Source of the DNA: Eutreptiella sp. 'Long Island Sound 2002'
Taxonomy: Eukaryota; Euglenozoa; Euglenophyceae; Eutreptiales; Eutreptiaceae
Length of the DNA stretch: 64,000 bases
Direction: 5' to 3'
Assembly (NCBI GenBank): GCA_964036045.1
Contig: OZ038382.1
Coordinates: 151,230,961 to 151,294,960, forward strand
Position 1 is the first letter of the stretch. Each line of letters opens with the position of its first letter. The translations under genes were made by a program, and so were the position numbers. This document shows positions 23,031 through 32,053 of the stretch, one piece after another. The notes below the pieces were generated by a model. The model saw nothing but the letters and a program-made list of their open reading frames with translations, was not told where the DNA came from and did no database searches.

Positions 23031-23333
23031 GCTGGCCGAAATTTTGGCCAGGTGTGTTCGAAGGGGAAAGAATGGCTTATATGTGCAAAAAGAGGAAAAG
23101 CTAGCCGAAATTTCGGCCAGACGGACAAAAACCCGGAATATGAATGCTTAAATAGTGAGTAGACCAGAAACCCGGCCGAAATTTTGGCCAGCCCGAAGAA
23201 AAATGAAAAAAACTATACCTCCTCACTGAGAAACCAAAAAGCTGGCCGCACTTTGGGCTAGAAGGGTCAAAAACCGCACATAGACATAGTTGTTTGCAAT
23301 GTTACCCAAAAGCTGGCCTCAATTTCGGCCAGC
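23031..23333. repeat. Palindromic repeat cluster 3 (5 copies, 69-71-bp spacing)
   Basis: Five copies sit at 23031-23052, 23100-23120, 23171-23191, 23241-23261 and 23312-23333, centred at about 23041, 23110, 23181, 23251 and 23322. Each is a palindrome based on GGCCGAAATTTCGGCC with G-T type or single mismatches. The roughly 49-bp segments between copies are much less alike, though AAAAACGTCAAA-like words recur beside some copies in this and cluster 1. The cluster lies immediately upstream of the ATG at 22960, in the presumed 5' flank of the element gene. Confidence 0.85.
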
Positions 23334-23640
23334 TTCAGAAAAACGTCAAATACAACACACTAGAAGAAGTGGATACACAAGGCTAACACATCAACACGTA
23401 TTTCAATGGGTGTCACGCAGCGCTGGTAACAACATTGGTCACATATGTCAAATACCATACTCGAACTAGAAATGTAGAATATTCTCACATCCTGCAGCGA
23501 GACAGGCAGCAGGACAGTTTCTTTTTCTGACGACTTTTTTAATTTTTCTAAGTTAATATCAACTCTTTATTTCAATTTTTGTGTCGGCGTTTTAAAAATT
23601 AACTATTAACCTACAAAAATTAACGAAAAATGACGAACTA
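23334..23640. other. Spacer between two elements, AT-rich at right
   Basis: No gene seen. It includes an AT-rich block (about 23,520-23,640) with the first AGTTAATAT...ATTAACCT inverted pair of the second element. Confidence 0.5.
23550..23612. repeat. AGTTAATAT/ATTAACCT inverted pair, spacer 1
   Basis: The arms are about 23550-23559 and 23601-23612, separated by about 40 bases in an AT-rich block at the 3' side of the second element's coding blocks. Confidence 0.5.
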
Positions 23641-23689
23641 TCAACTAGCAAACAAGCAAAACAAGCACACATACCTCAAAACTAGCCCA

Positions 23690-24729
23690 CGCTCCCTGAG
23701 CCTGGACAGCCGCCATCGCTGTCCGAAAGTGCGTGGAGGCCGTCGAGGCCTCCACGGGATCCGCCATGACGTCGGTGGGCGCGGGGGGGGGCGGTGTCCT
23801 TGGCGAACGCGGTGGCGGTGTTCCGCGTGCCGCCCCCCGACCCCTCGGAGTGGTGCTGGGCGGCGGGGTCAAACACGGGACGTGGCGGGGGCCAGCATAG
23901 CAGTCCAATGGACCGCAAAATGGATCCCCTTCCCCTGCCGCCAGTGGCGGCACCATCCTAGCATGACCCAATGCTGGAGGGCCACGTGGAAGTGTGCGGT
24001 CCCGAAACACACCTCGCGGGTCGCCGCAAAGGTTGAGCGAGCTCAGCGACCCGACGCCGATGCCCCCGGCACTGGGCTAAGGGGCACGCCGGGGAGAGGG
24101 CACCAGGTGCAGGCGCCCCCTTGCTCGTTGTCCCGCCGCCAAGTGCCTTTGTTTTCGCCGTGCCGGCGAATTTGGCACCGCACGAGGCGGCGGAGGACCC
24201 ACTCAAGGGTCATGTGCGCGTGCGACGCGCCCGAGAACAAGGGTTGGTCCCTTGCGCAGCCCTCTTAGAGGGCCTGTGCCGACCAGAGCACCATTGCGGC
24301 CTTGTGGGAGGCCGCAGAAATGGGCCCCAAGGCTTTTAGGAGCCACCGGGGGAGGGTTAGTTTGGGGGGGGGGGGTGTTGGGGGGGGGGTGGCCCCCACC
24401 ACGTCCCCATCCCCCCCCTGCAACACCCCATCCCGCCCCTCGTCTACCACCACCTCCCCACTGTCCTCCGCCTTGACCCCCCCCCCCTACTGGCTTGGCT
24501 GTCACCTTGACTCCCCCTCTCTCTTCTCTTCTCTCGCTTCTTCTCCTTCTTGCGCTTCTTTCTCGCCCGCCGCCGGTCAGAGGAGTCGCCGCTTGACTCC
24601 TCCCCCCCTTGATGCAGCGGCAAGGGAGCTTGCCTAGCTACTTCCCCTGGTGTTGGTGCTGGTGCCGCTGCAGGTGGTGCTGGAGCTCCTGCGGCTGCCA
24701 GGGAGTTGCTCCAAATGCCCCATTTGAAG
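23690..24729 (-). pseudogene. Second element, C-terminal block (Pro-rich, basic)
   Basis: The minus-strand frame has a Pro/Ala-rich stretch (GAPAPPAAAPAPTPGEVARQ) and then a dense Lys/Arg run (RRRARKKRKKEKKREKRRER) near 24,500-24,560, consistent with a nucleic-acid-binding or nuclear-localisation segment. Beyond it the frame is broken by G-runs. The distal part (23645-24010) has a frame ending at a GTATGT donor near 23,673, suggesting a further exon boundary there. Family unknown. Confidence 0.35.
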
Positions 24730-24776
24730 AAAAAAAACAAAAAAATTAATTCCTCACATTCACGAATAACATTTGC

Positions 24777-24850
24777 GAGGTTAATATTTAAACACATACT
24801 ATGAATTAATATATGAAATATTAAAAGTCACGGGCGTTAATATTAACCTA
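24777..24850. repeat. GAGGTTAATATT/AATATTAACCT inverted pair, spacer 2
   Basis: The arms are 24777-24790 and 24837-24850. They lie in the AT-rich segment (about 24,730-24,918) that separates two coding blocks and behaves as an intron (donor GTATGC at about 24,918). Confidence 0.65.
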
Positions 24851-24918
24851 CAAAAATTAATTGAAACTACCCAAAATTCAACGAATATAAAAAGCAACAA
24901 CAAGCACAACAAGCATAC

Positions 24919-25956
24919 AAGGCGGTCTTCTTGGGCGTTCAACATGTCCCCCAAGAGGGACTTCAACATTTCTTGGTCCATGAGAGGGCGAAACAAGAGC
25001 TAGGGGACGGGACGAAAAGGAGGAGGGCGGGGGGCTTTGGGTGGCCATGAGTTTTAGCCATAGTGCAATCGGCCGTATGTGGTGCCCCATGGTGTTGTAA
25101 CGGAACGTCAGATTTCAAAAACCACCATTCCCACGCTTGCAAAACCACCTCCCCTCCCGTTCCAATGCCGTAGCCCCCGGCATCCCCCCAACCCCCCCCC
25201 CCCCGGGACGTGTGGTCGTTGTAGGCCCGCTTGAGAATGGCGTTGAGGCTCTCAACGACATCGGCGCACACCGCGCCCAAACGGACCCCAAGCTGCGCCG
25301 CATTAGCCACCGCCAATGTCACATCCTCTCCAAGTAGAAGAGGTAGTTCGATTGGCAGGCGGCCATGCAACAATGCATGGGGTACGCCCGCGCGACCTCT
25401 GCGGCCCGTAGCTCGGCGCGCGGTGGGTATCTGAGTACAAGTCCCGGAGGAGGTCCCGCATGGCAACCACCGTTTGCCACTCATCGTCCTCCGGGGCGTA
25501 GGCCAATGGTGGCCCGAGTTCCTCCTGTGTGAGAAACAACACCCGTGCCTCCTCTCCGTCAGGCGAAGCCCAGGCCCCGAACCAACCTCAGGCCGGTGCA
25601 AGCCCGGTAGAGCACGCGTTGCACGGCCACGGCGTTGTCCTTGGGAAGGTCCCCTGGGCGGGCCTCAATGAAGGCCACTTGGAGGCGGCCCATGGCCATG
25701 CAACTATGAAGGATTCATAGGAAGACCAAGCACCGCTCCACCACACACACTCCAATGTGCGGCGGACGCCTGCCTTCACCCACGCCACCGCAACCTTGTC
25801 CCACACACCCATATTGTAAATTGAGCCCACCATGGGCGATATGGAGACGCCAATGAGGCCTCTCACGAAGGGTTGGTCACCCCTGACGACCAACTCAGCG
25901 GGCACCCACTCCGTGACCCAGTAGAACTTCTTGCAGTCGTGGACCGGGTGCGACAC
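24919..25956 (-). pseudogene. Second element, central coding block
   Basis: It opens at an acceptor (TTCGTAG at about 25957-25963) in phase 0: VSHPVHDCKKFYWVTEWVPA, then GLIGVSISPMVGSIYNMGVW. After a frameshift near 25,590-25,430 (EDDEWQTVVAMRDLLRDLYS) it continues with ADVVESLNAILKRAYNDHT, VVLQAWEWWFLKSDVPLQHH and, further on, PLMDQEMLKSLLGDMLNAQE before a donor near 24,918. The conserved look of ESLNAILKRAYNDHT suggests a functional core, perhaps transposase-associated, but I do not recognise it. Frameshifts make this copy inactive. Confidence 0.5.
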
Positions 25957-26105
25957 CTACGAACAAAAGGGAAATCATTGTTGAATTAATTTTTCGAGGT
26001 TAATATTAGATTAATTTTGGAGTCGACGTTCATTTTCGCGAAATATTAAGTATTAACCTCGAGAAATTACCGCGAAAACGAAAGCGAAACAAAACGACCG
26101 TTTAC
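25957..26105 (-). other. 149-bp intron with internal inverted repeat
   Basis: Donor CTGCAG-GTAAAC (26,106/26,105) and acceptor TTCGTAG (25,957) flank an AT-rich segment, and the reading frame continues in phase 0 from WSKNLQ to VSHPVHD. It contains the pair CGAGGTTAATATTA (25995-26008) and AAGTATTAACCTCG (26048-26061), able to pair with about 40 bases between. Confidence 0.65.
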
Positions 26106-26532
26106 CTGCAGGTTCTTGGACCATATTGTCGCTAGCGCGGCCATGTCCTTATGCCCGCATACGGCCATGCCAATCACCCATGGGTAGGCGGGTGTTCAGC
26201 CCCGTGCGCCGTGGTTGAGGAGCCCAATGGAAAGTTGGGTCCAACTTCCACCGGCGCACGGGTGAGCATCCCCACAGACAGAGGAGGAAAGTGAGGGGCC
26301 GCTGCCAATCGATGGTGTCCACAAGGGGTGGACACGATTGGATGTAGGCGGCCCACGATTGCAATGGCCAAGAGCGGCTGCTTGTAGGGGGATCCGCCAC
26401 GGACACGGGTCGATCTAGCACAAGCGGCTTAACCAACTCCTTCCATGTGCCGATGAAGCGGCCACGTGAAGGGATGGGGCGGGGGAATGGGAGGCCCGTT
26501 GCGGCAGTGTACGCGGCCCCCCGGCGGGTCAT
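26106..26532 (-). pseudogene. Second element, coding block upstream of intron
   Basis: Minus-strand frames include KELVKPLVLDRPVSVADPP, PLQSWAAYIQSCPPLVDTID and, after a frameshift, VIGMAVCGHKDMAALATIWS, then NLQ at the donor (26106). No known family motif was seen. Confidence 0.45.
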
Positions 26533-26534
26533 AA

Positions 26535-26577
26535 CACGGGGGGGACGTCTCCTCGCTTCTGTACGCGACCCCCCCCC
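26535..26577. repeat. G/C-run hairpin module, inverted copy of 27.9 kb
   Basis: CACGGGGGGGACGTCTCCTC, about ten variable bases, then GTACGCGACCCCCC. The reverse complement of the same arrangement is found at about 27905-27948. A G-rich tract follows at 26,600-26,700. Confidence 0.7.
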
Positions 26578-26890
26578 TAGTAGAAGTGGGCCGAAGGCCC
26601 CCAGCGGGGGGGGTTTTGGGGGGGGGGGGCTAGCCGCCGAGGAGGGCTTCCCTAGGGGACCAGCTAGTCGCTGCTAGTTGCTGGGGGGGGGGGGGTGGCC
26701 TAAGGGGTTACGCTACAACAACGGAGGCCTCCAGTCTACCTCCTCACCAGTGCAATGGTGGTTGTAGGCGCCCACACCCCCTGCCTGGGGAGGGCCGTAT
26801 ATATATGCTGGTCTCTCCGACACGGCCCATCACACCGGAGAGCAGTTGGGTGCCTTGCAGGTGGCCCAAGCCTACAAGGCACCCGAAGAG

Positions 26891-27068
26891 TTTTTTTTCC
26901 TTTGCCGTACACACAAGTACCGCTCTATATGAATAGTTTTTTTTCCTTCGCCGCATACACAAATGCAGCTCTGCGGGAATAGGTTTTTTTTTCCTTCGCC
27001 GTACACACAAGTACCACTCCATAGTGATGGTTTTTTTTTCCTTCGCCGTATACACAAATACAAATCGT
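26891..27068. repeat. 47-bp tandem repeat, four copies
   Basis: Units begin with a T-run followed by CCTTCGCCGTACACACAAGT-like sequence at 26891, 26937, 26984 and 27031 (46-47-bp spacing). The array lies in the DNA interrupting the second element. Confidence 0.85.
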
Positions 27069-27115
27069 TCCGTCCCTTTTTTTCCACTACCCCACGGCTC
27101 ACTTAAAAAGTTCTC

Positions 27116-27497
27116 GTGGATTGTGAGTCCCTAACCCCAACTTGAGGGGCCACAGCGAAGCGTGGATTGTGAGTCCTTGACTCCAACTCGAGGGGCCACG
27201 CAACAGAGCGTGGATTGTGAGTCCCTAACCACAACTCGAGGGGCCACGCAACAGAGCGTGGATTGTGAGTCCCTAACCCCAACTCGAGGGGCCACGCAAC
27301 AGAGCGTGGATTGTGAGTCCCTAACCCCGACTCGAGGGGCCACGCAACTGAGCGTGGATTGTGAGTCCCTAACCCCAACTCGAGGGGCCACACCGAAGCG
27401 TGGATTGTGAGTCCCTAACCCCAACTCGAGGGGCCACACCGAAGCGTGGATTGTGAGTCCCATAACCCAAACTCGAGGGGCCACGCAACAAAGCGTG
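27116..27497. repeat. 46/48-bp minisatellite, eight copies
   Basis: GTGGATTGTGAGTCCCTAAC-type units start at 27116, 27162, 27210, 27258, 27306, 27354, 27400 and 27446, with a partial ninth near 27,495. Four successive spacings are exactly 48 (16 codons), so long frames run through it on both strands (for example WPLELGLGTHNPRSVA repeats on the minus strand), but nothing suggests it is translated. Confidence 0.9.
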
Positions 27498-27544
27498 AGA
27501 AGGAGAAGGAACGGTTGAACGAATGTGTTCGCCCCAGAAAGAAA

Positions 27545-27700
27545 TTGGCGCTACACTCGGGCCGGGGTTTTGCTCCGAATGCAGGATCTTCAGCTAGCAA
27601 CAAACGACATTTGTATAGCGGCCCGTCTTGCTCATGTCCGCTGAAAGCACCTCGCAACAAACTACATTTGTACAGCGCCTCGTCTTGCAATATTTGGCGC
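27545..27700. repeat. Dispersed repeat module, copy 1 (also at 30733-30842)
   Basis: It contains GGCCGGGGTTTTGCTCCGA, then GCAACAAACGACATTTGTA with AGCG and CGTCTTGC, with an internal second copy of the latter part about 57 bp later, then GGCGCTCAAAAG. The same order of words recurs at 30733-30842. In both places a G-rich hairpin follows within 250 bases, so the two parts belong to one mobile module. Confidence 0.75.
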
Positions 27701-27904
27701 TCAAAAGGGGCTACCTCAAAATCAAAATTAGCTACCTCACCCCTGCCTTCTTGGGGGCCCGCAAGTGGGCGGAAATGCTACCTAACCCTTGCATTCTCGG
27801 GGTTCCCCAGTAAAGGGGACAAAATTCTCGGGCGCCTTCGGCGTCACCATATGTATGGCCAGTAGCCATTGCCCCTTGGTAACTAAGTGGGCCCGGAGGG
27901 GGGG

Positions 27905-27948
27905 GGGGGGGGTCGCGTACCGGGACTGAGGAGACGTCCCCCCCGTGG
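27905..27948. repeat. G/C-run hairpin module, reverse copy of 26.5 kb
   Basis: A run of at least 14 G leads into GGTCGCGTAC, then GAGGAGACGTCCCCCCCGTG. It is the reverse complement of the 26535-26577 module, and the two bracket the 1.4 kb of tandem repeats that split the second element. Confidence 0.7.
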
Positions 27949-28253
27949 GTCATAAACTCCAACGCATGCCGGAAGCCGCCCTTGGGGACATTCAAGTCCA
28001 TAAGTAAGCCGATCAATTCGGGTGCCGGGAAGAGGACGGAGGCATATTGCTTCACGGCCTCTATTTGCTTGTTGCGGATGAGCGGGAGTTGGGCAACCTC
28101 GGTGGCCTCGTACCACCAGGCCTTGGCCCAAGGGGATGAGGCCACCCACTCACCAAGGAGTTGGGAGACCAAAGGGTCACACAAACTCTTGGCCCCACTG
28201 AAACGCGTGAGTGTCATACGAAGCTCGAGAAGGGTGTCCCGAGAGAAAAGCAC
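27940..28253 (-). pseudogene. Second element, 5' coding block
   Basis: The minus-strand frame begins MLFSRDTLLELRMTLTRFSG and continues ASSPWAKAWWYEATEVAQLP and KQIEAVKQYASVLFPAPELI, helical and well balanced. It reads into the G/C hairpin near 27,940, where coding probably stopped before the insertion. It is separated from the next block (26532) by the repeat-filled insertion. Family unknown. Confidence 0.4.
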
Positions 28254-28473
28254 AACAAGAGCTACACAACGGAAGAAGGAGGTTGGGAGTGGGGTGAGTG
28301 GGGGGACCGGAGAGGGATGTGTGGGGCTACATAACCACCTATAGGACTATGCAACCCCTGTAGCATCCCGTTGGACACCCGTTGACCACACAAACACTTC
28401 AAGTGGGCATGGTACGCGCACAAGCAAAGCTGTGCAAATGACCCAAAATTGGGTTTGGTTGTTAATATTTGCC

Positions 28474-28521
28474 AGGTTAATTTTTACCCCCTTTCATATA
28501 TTAAAAATAAAAATTAACCAT
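28474..28521. repeat. AGGTTAATTTTTA/AAAAATTAACCAT inverted pair, spacer 4
   Basis: An AT-rich block with an inverted pair of the same type as in the other spacers of the second element. It lies beyond the 5' block, so it marks the far edge of the element or its 5' noncoding region. Confidence 0.45.
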
Positions 28522-28528
28522 ATTGGTT

Positions 28529-29666
28529 TTAACGTAGGTCTCCAGGGTGTCGGTATTGATTTTTAATGTGCTCCAGATCCGCTTTGGTTGACTCCAGTGC
28601 TCGACTGCTTGATGTCTTTATGAAATGTTCAGGGATATGAGAGGGTTCTTCTTTCTCAAATAAGTCCTCTCCCAGTGCTAGCAACAGATCTGCATTTGTT
28701 CTGGTTGAGTTTGTCTTGTCCGTTGGCTTGTCACAATCCACTACTTCTATGTGTCGTTGAGCTAGTTTGAGTAGAACCACAGTCGGGGCTGTAACCCACG
28801 ACGGCTTTTCGCCAGGCCAGGCTTCTTGAAACGCATTTTCAGTTTTGATTTCCAATAGAAACTGACGGATGATCTCCTGTGCTTTGCCTCTTTCCATCGG
28901 TGAGATAACTCCCTTGTGCCTAAGTGCTGCTTGCTTGTGTGGGGGCGAGAGCTTGTCACTTACCCATGCTAACAAATAGTGATACAACTGCAAATAATCC
29001 GCACGTGTGACTGTGGCAGTGCCTGTAAAGGGTATTGTGTCTGGCAATCAGAATATTTGCTCTTGTATGCGCTGCAATCCCGATTTCTGGAGTTCGGTCC
29101 ATAGAGTTTTTAGCGATGCCGGAAGTGATTTTTCCACGAGGGTCAGCACAATGTCTTTTAGAAGCGTCCCGTTCCCTTTATTGTAATCTTGTCCTTCCAC
29201 TTGCAAGAGCTTGCTGAACATGTTCTTGACTTCACCATTGTCAATTTGCCAGTATATAGAGTCCCACATACCCACTATGTGTCTTATCGAGGGTAGCTGC
29301 ATCTGCAATTGTGCCAATAGAGCTAGTGATTGAGCGAGTGTGATTGGGACACGTTCCATTTGCAATCTCTTTTTCTCGTGTGTGATCTCTGCTGTGACTG
29401 TCAGCAAGTAACCGTGCGGCGCCAATAGCACATTTATACTGGCGATATACGTGATCCTTCCCACTCATGTAATCCATCGTAGAGCATCGCACAGAGATTG
29501 TGATTGTACCCCATGCATAAAAGCCGCTGGCATCGCATCTTCCGCCTCCTTGTATACATGTGGTGGGATCATGTCAGTGTACTCTCTGAACAGCCGCTGT
29601 AGGTTTGGAGTAGATTAATCCGACAGAAGTTGCAGCAGATTGGCATGATAAGGAACATGTTCCATG
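28529..29666 (-). pseudogene. Gag-like pseudogene with three in-frame stops
   Basis: One frame runs from ATG at 29666 to a stop at 28529 and is interrupted by one TAA and two TGA (near 29,618, 29,465 and 29,048). The product starts MEHVPYHANLLQLLSD, then LQRLFREYTDMIPPHVYKEA with DAMPAAFMHGVQSQSLCDAL, a helical pattern like the capsid part of retrotransposon gag. It continues with LAQSLALLAQLQMQLPSIRH, NMFSKLLQVEGQDYN and TRADYLQLYHYLLAWVSDKL, and ends in a charged tail (RALESTKADLEHIKNQYRH). No zinc knuckle, protease or RT follows. Two of the three stops are TGA, but readthrough or recoding is not supported by any other signal. Assignment to gag is by pattern only. Confidence 0.45.
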
Positions 29667-29771
29667 TTGGTGTGCATAAGAAGTACTGAATGTAGTCTAA
29701 TCGGTCTTAATGATCAACTTGATCAACATATGACAAAATTTGTGATCTTTGAATGCATCTACTGGGATTCA

Positions 29772-29928
29772 AAAAGGGGTGTACTGGCTGCATGGGTTAT
29801 GTTCTAGTGGGAACACAGAGCCACTCTGGCAGAAGACATGACTAGGATGTGGTAAGGGGTAGGCTGGCCGCATGGGTTATGTTCAAGAAGGAACCCAAAG
29901 CCACTCTAGCAGGAGACATGAAGGGACC
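29772..29928. repeat. 80-bp tandem duplication
   Basis: Two units containing GCATGGGTTATGTTC and CCACTCT-GCAG-AGACATGA words are spaced exactly 80 bp apart (CATGGGTTAT at 29791 and 29871), with scattered substitutions. Confidence 0.8.
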
Positions 29929-30732
29929 GCACGGGTTGCACTTAGTGCTTTGCCGCTCTGGTCGTGTCTGTTTGCAGGGATAGTACACACTTCCTGCAAG
30001 GGTTGTGCACGTGGGGGGGTTGTGCACATGGGTTAGGCGGTTCCACTCTGTACCGTATTAGCAACATTACTCGGGGACATCTGATGATATTGTGTTTGCC
30101 CCCCGAGTGACATTGGTAATAGTGGACCCATGTCCCCTGGTATTTGTACTGCCATCTGTTGAGTGTGTTGCACTACAAAAGCGTGCACAACGGATCCTAC
30201 CTTTATTGTTTTCTGGGTTTGATTGAGGAAGGAGTTTGTGATTGCTCCCCTTTTCCGGTCAGTTCGCGCAGTCTAAGGGACTGTTGGGCCCCCACACCAC
30301 GTCAAGGTTACCGGCCCCAAGGTCTGAAGGGGGCGTGGGAGCTCGGGGGGGGGGGGGGGAACCTAATTAAAAAACAAACAAATGCAAACCAGAGGTAATG
30401 CACTCCACAGTCAGGCATAAGTGCATCTTTATTCTCTATGCCAAACCTGGTTAAACCTCAAGACACACACTGTGTCTGAAACATAAAACAGAAGCTCGGG
30501 GGGGGGGGGACAGTTGGAGGGGATCACCGAGAGGGTGTCTGGGGGTTTGGCGGCTCGGCCGGGGGGGGGGTTCCCAAGGTGGGGGGGGCTGCATGCGACC
30601 CACTACTACCACATGCATACCTCCAGGGGGGATGTGTGTCTGGGGGTTTGGGGGTATGGAGGTATGTATGTGATAGTAGCGCTTTCTCGTCTTTGCCGGG
30701 AAGAAAGTCTTAAGGGTCGCCATGTTGCGTGA

Positions 30733-30842
30733 ATTTGGCACTGCACTTCGGCCGGGGTTTTGCTCCGAGAGCACAATCTTCACTTCGCAACAAATGACAT
30801 TTGTAGAGCGCCTCGTCTTGCTAATCTGGCGCTCAAAAGCAC
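30733..30842. repeat. Dispersed repeat module, copy 2
   Basis: It matches 27545-27700 in order (GGCCGGGGTTTTGCTCCGA; GCAACAAATGACATTTGTA; GCGCTCAAAAG) but has the inner word once instead of twice. It is followed by the G-rich module at about 30900-31005. Confidence 0.75.
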
Positions 30843-30899
30843 TGATGGTTTGATGAAAAAGAAGCATACACAAAAAAAGGGGAGCGCCGTGGGCACCAT

Positions 30900-31005
30900 G
30901 CCCCCCAACCCACTATCTCTCAAAACCCGGGGGGGGGGGGGGGCTGGGGGGGGGGGTCGCATACAAGGACCGGGCCTGGCCGCCCCCCGTGTGGGTGACA
31001 GGGCA
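30900..31005. repeat. G-rich module, copy related to 33.53-33.66 kb
   Basis: CCCCAACCCACTATCTCTCA, then AAAACCCGGGG with long G-runs, then GGTCGCATACAAGGACCGGG and CCCCCCGTG. The same order occurs at 33565-33662. The long G-runs can form G-quadruplexes. Confidence 0.75.
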
Positions 31006-31858
31006 TAAATGGGTGGGTGTGGCGCAATCAAATATCAACGGTAATGCAAGAAGAGCTGGGGGATGGAGGTGGCTGATGTGGATACATTTATCCATGCTCT
31101 AGATTCCAGGTGATGGAATAGTGTTGCAGGTGTGTCAGAATGTGTGGCGTGTTTTGCCCCCTCACAGAAATGTTTTGCCCCCTCACAGAAACCCCTGGGT
31201 TAGGTCGCCCGACAACTTCTCGCATTAAGGTGGGGAATCGAGATCAAGCGGTGCATTGCAAAGGCACAGGCATTGTAGATTTTCAGCTGGCCAACACAAT
31301 GCTGCTGTGCCGGTTGATTGTGCCCATTGTTGTAAACTGGATGGCTCAGGGTTATGAATTTCAGATGCTACTGGGCGGTTCTTTGGGGGGGGGGGGGGTC
31401 CACTAGGGCATAAGAGGAAGCTGTTATACATGCATTTTCGATGGGGGTGGGGGGGCCTATTCTGTCCACAAACCAGGTTTCCAGGTTCACAAACCAGGTT
31501 TTGGTACTGCAGAGGAAAAAATATTGTGCCGGAGGAACAGGTATGTTGTACATGGCAACTGAGGCATTAAATAAACGTGTCAATCGAGCACTTGGATATC
31601 ATCATCGCTTTTTCTTATTACCAAATTTTGCTGTATGGTCCATGTGTCAAAAGGAATACAGCGGCAATCAGTCAGTGCAGTTGATCATGGGGAGTGGAGG
31701 GAGTCAAAAGGTGCATGATGTAGCAATAACACAACTGTTGGATGTGCCCTGTTTGTGTGCACGATGATATGCCACGTGGGCCATGCCCAGTGGGGACAGC
31801 GGTACCGAGGTACTACCAGAGAAGCACATCACAACACAGGGATAGCAAACAGCCATAC

Positions 31859-32053
31859 CTCTTTGGTAAATGGGTAGAGTTCCTCACAAAGTTCGTAGAG
31901 AATGGAACCAAAGCTGAACACATCAGCTGCCAATCCATAAGGCTGACGCAACAGCAGCTCTGGGGCCATGAATCCTGGCGTACCACAGGGGCCTGTGATT
32001 GGGTCTCTCACCTCAAGAGCAAAATCGAAATCTGCAACTTTTGGTATGTTGCC
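31859..32053 (-). CDS. Protein kinase exon (subdomains VII-IX)
   Basis: This 65-codon exon sits between acceptor TTCTTCCAG and donor AAAGAG-GTATGG, phase 0 at both ends. It encodes NIPKVADFDFALEV, then CGTPGFMAPELL and LAADVFSFGSILYELCEE. These are the activation-loop start, the APE motif and the D-x-x-S-x-G segment of a protein kinase. The metal-binding DFG is DFD here, a substitution of the glycine while the catalytic aspartate is kept. It follows directly from the HRD exon at 34067-34231 in phase (ANIFLGT + GNIPKVADF). The next coding exon in frame is at 6768-6986. Confidence 0.85.

Larger units (their letters stand above)
23645..28253 (-). mobile_element. Second intron-bearing element, unknown family
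   Basis: GC-rich, coding-like blocks alternate with short AT-rich spacers. Blocks on the minus strand: 28253-27940, 26532-26106, 25956-24919 and about 24729-23690. At least one spacer, 25957-26105, is a phase-compatible GT-AG intron. The block at 25.2-25.6 kb has VVESLNAILKRAYNDHT and then VVLQAWEWWFL, a helical pair with aromatic clusters. A Lys/Arg-rich segment near 24,500-24,560 could be a nuclear localisation signal. I recognise no DDE or RT motif. The element is interrupted between 26.5 and 27.95 kb by tandem repeats and G-rich hairpins, and it is frameshifted (for example near 25,430). Confidence 0.5.
29929..31858. other. Intron or intergenic DNA rich in G-runs
   Basis: No exon supported. 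It holds G-runs at about 30345-30359, 30499-30509, 30561-30569, 30930-30943 and 31385-31398, all on the plus strand, and a duplicated 22-bp word (TTTTGCCCCCTCACAGAAA) at about 31151-31190. In the kinase model it is part of the last, 24.9-kb intron. Confidence 0.5.

Noticed and set aside
23031-23333. CRISPR array (short palindromic repeats with variable spacers)
   Set aside because: The sequence is clearly eukaryotic, the repeats are imperfect, the same palindrome occurs singly in introns, and there are no cas genes.
27103-27484. Repeat protein encoded by the 46/48-bp array
   Set aside because: The open frames are a by-product of 48-bp units; 46-bp units shift the frame and there is no start or splice context.
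28529-29666. Selenoprotein or stop-codon readthrough for the two in-frame TGA
   Set aside because: A TAA is also present in the same frame and no recoding structure or paralogue was seen; simple decay is the better explanation.
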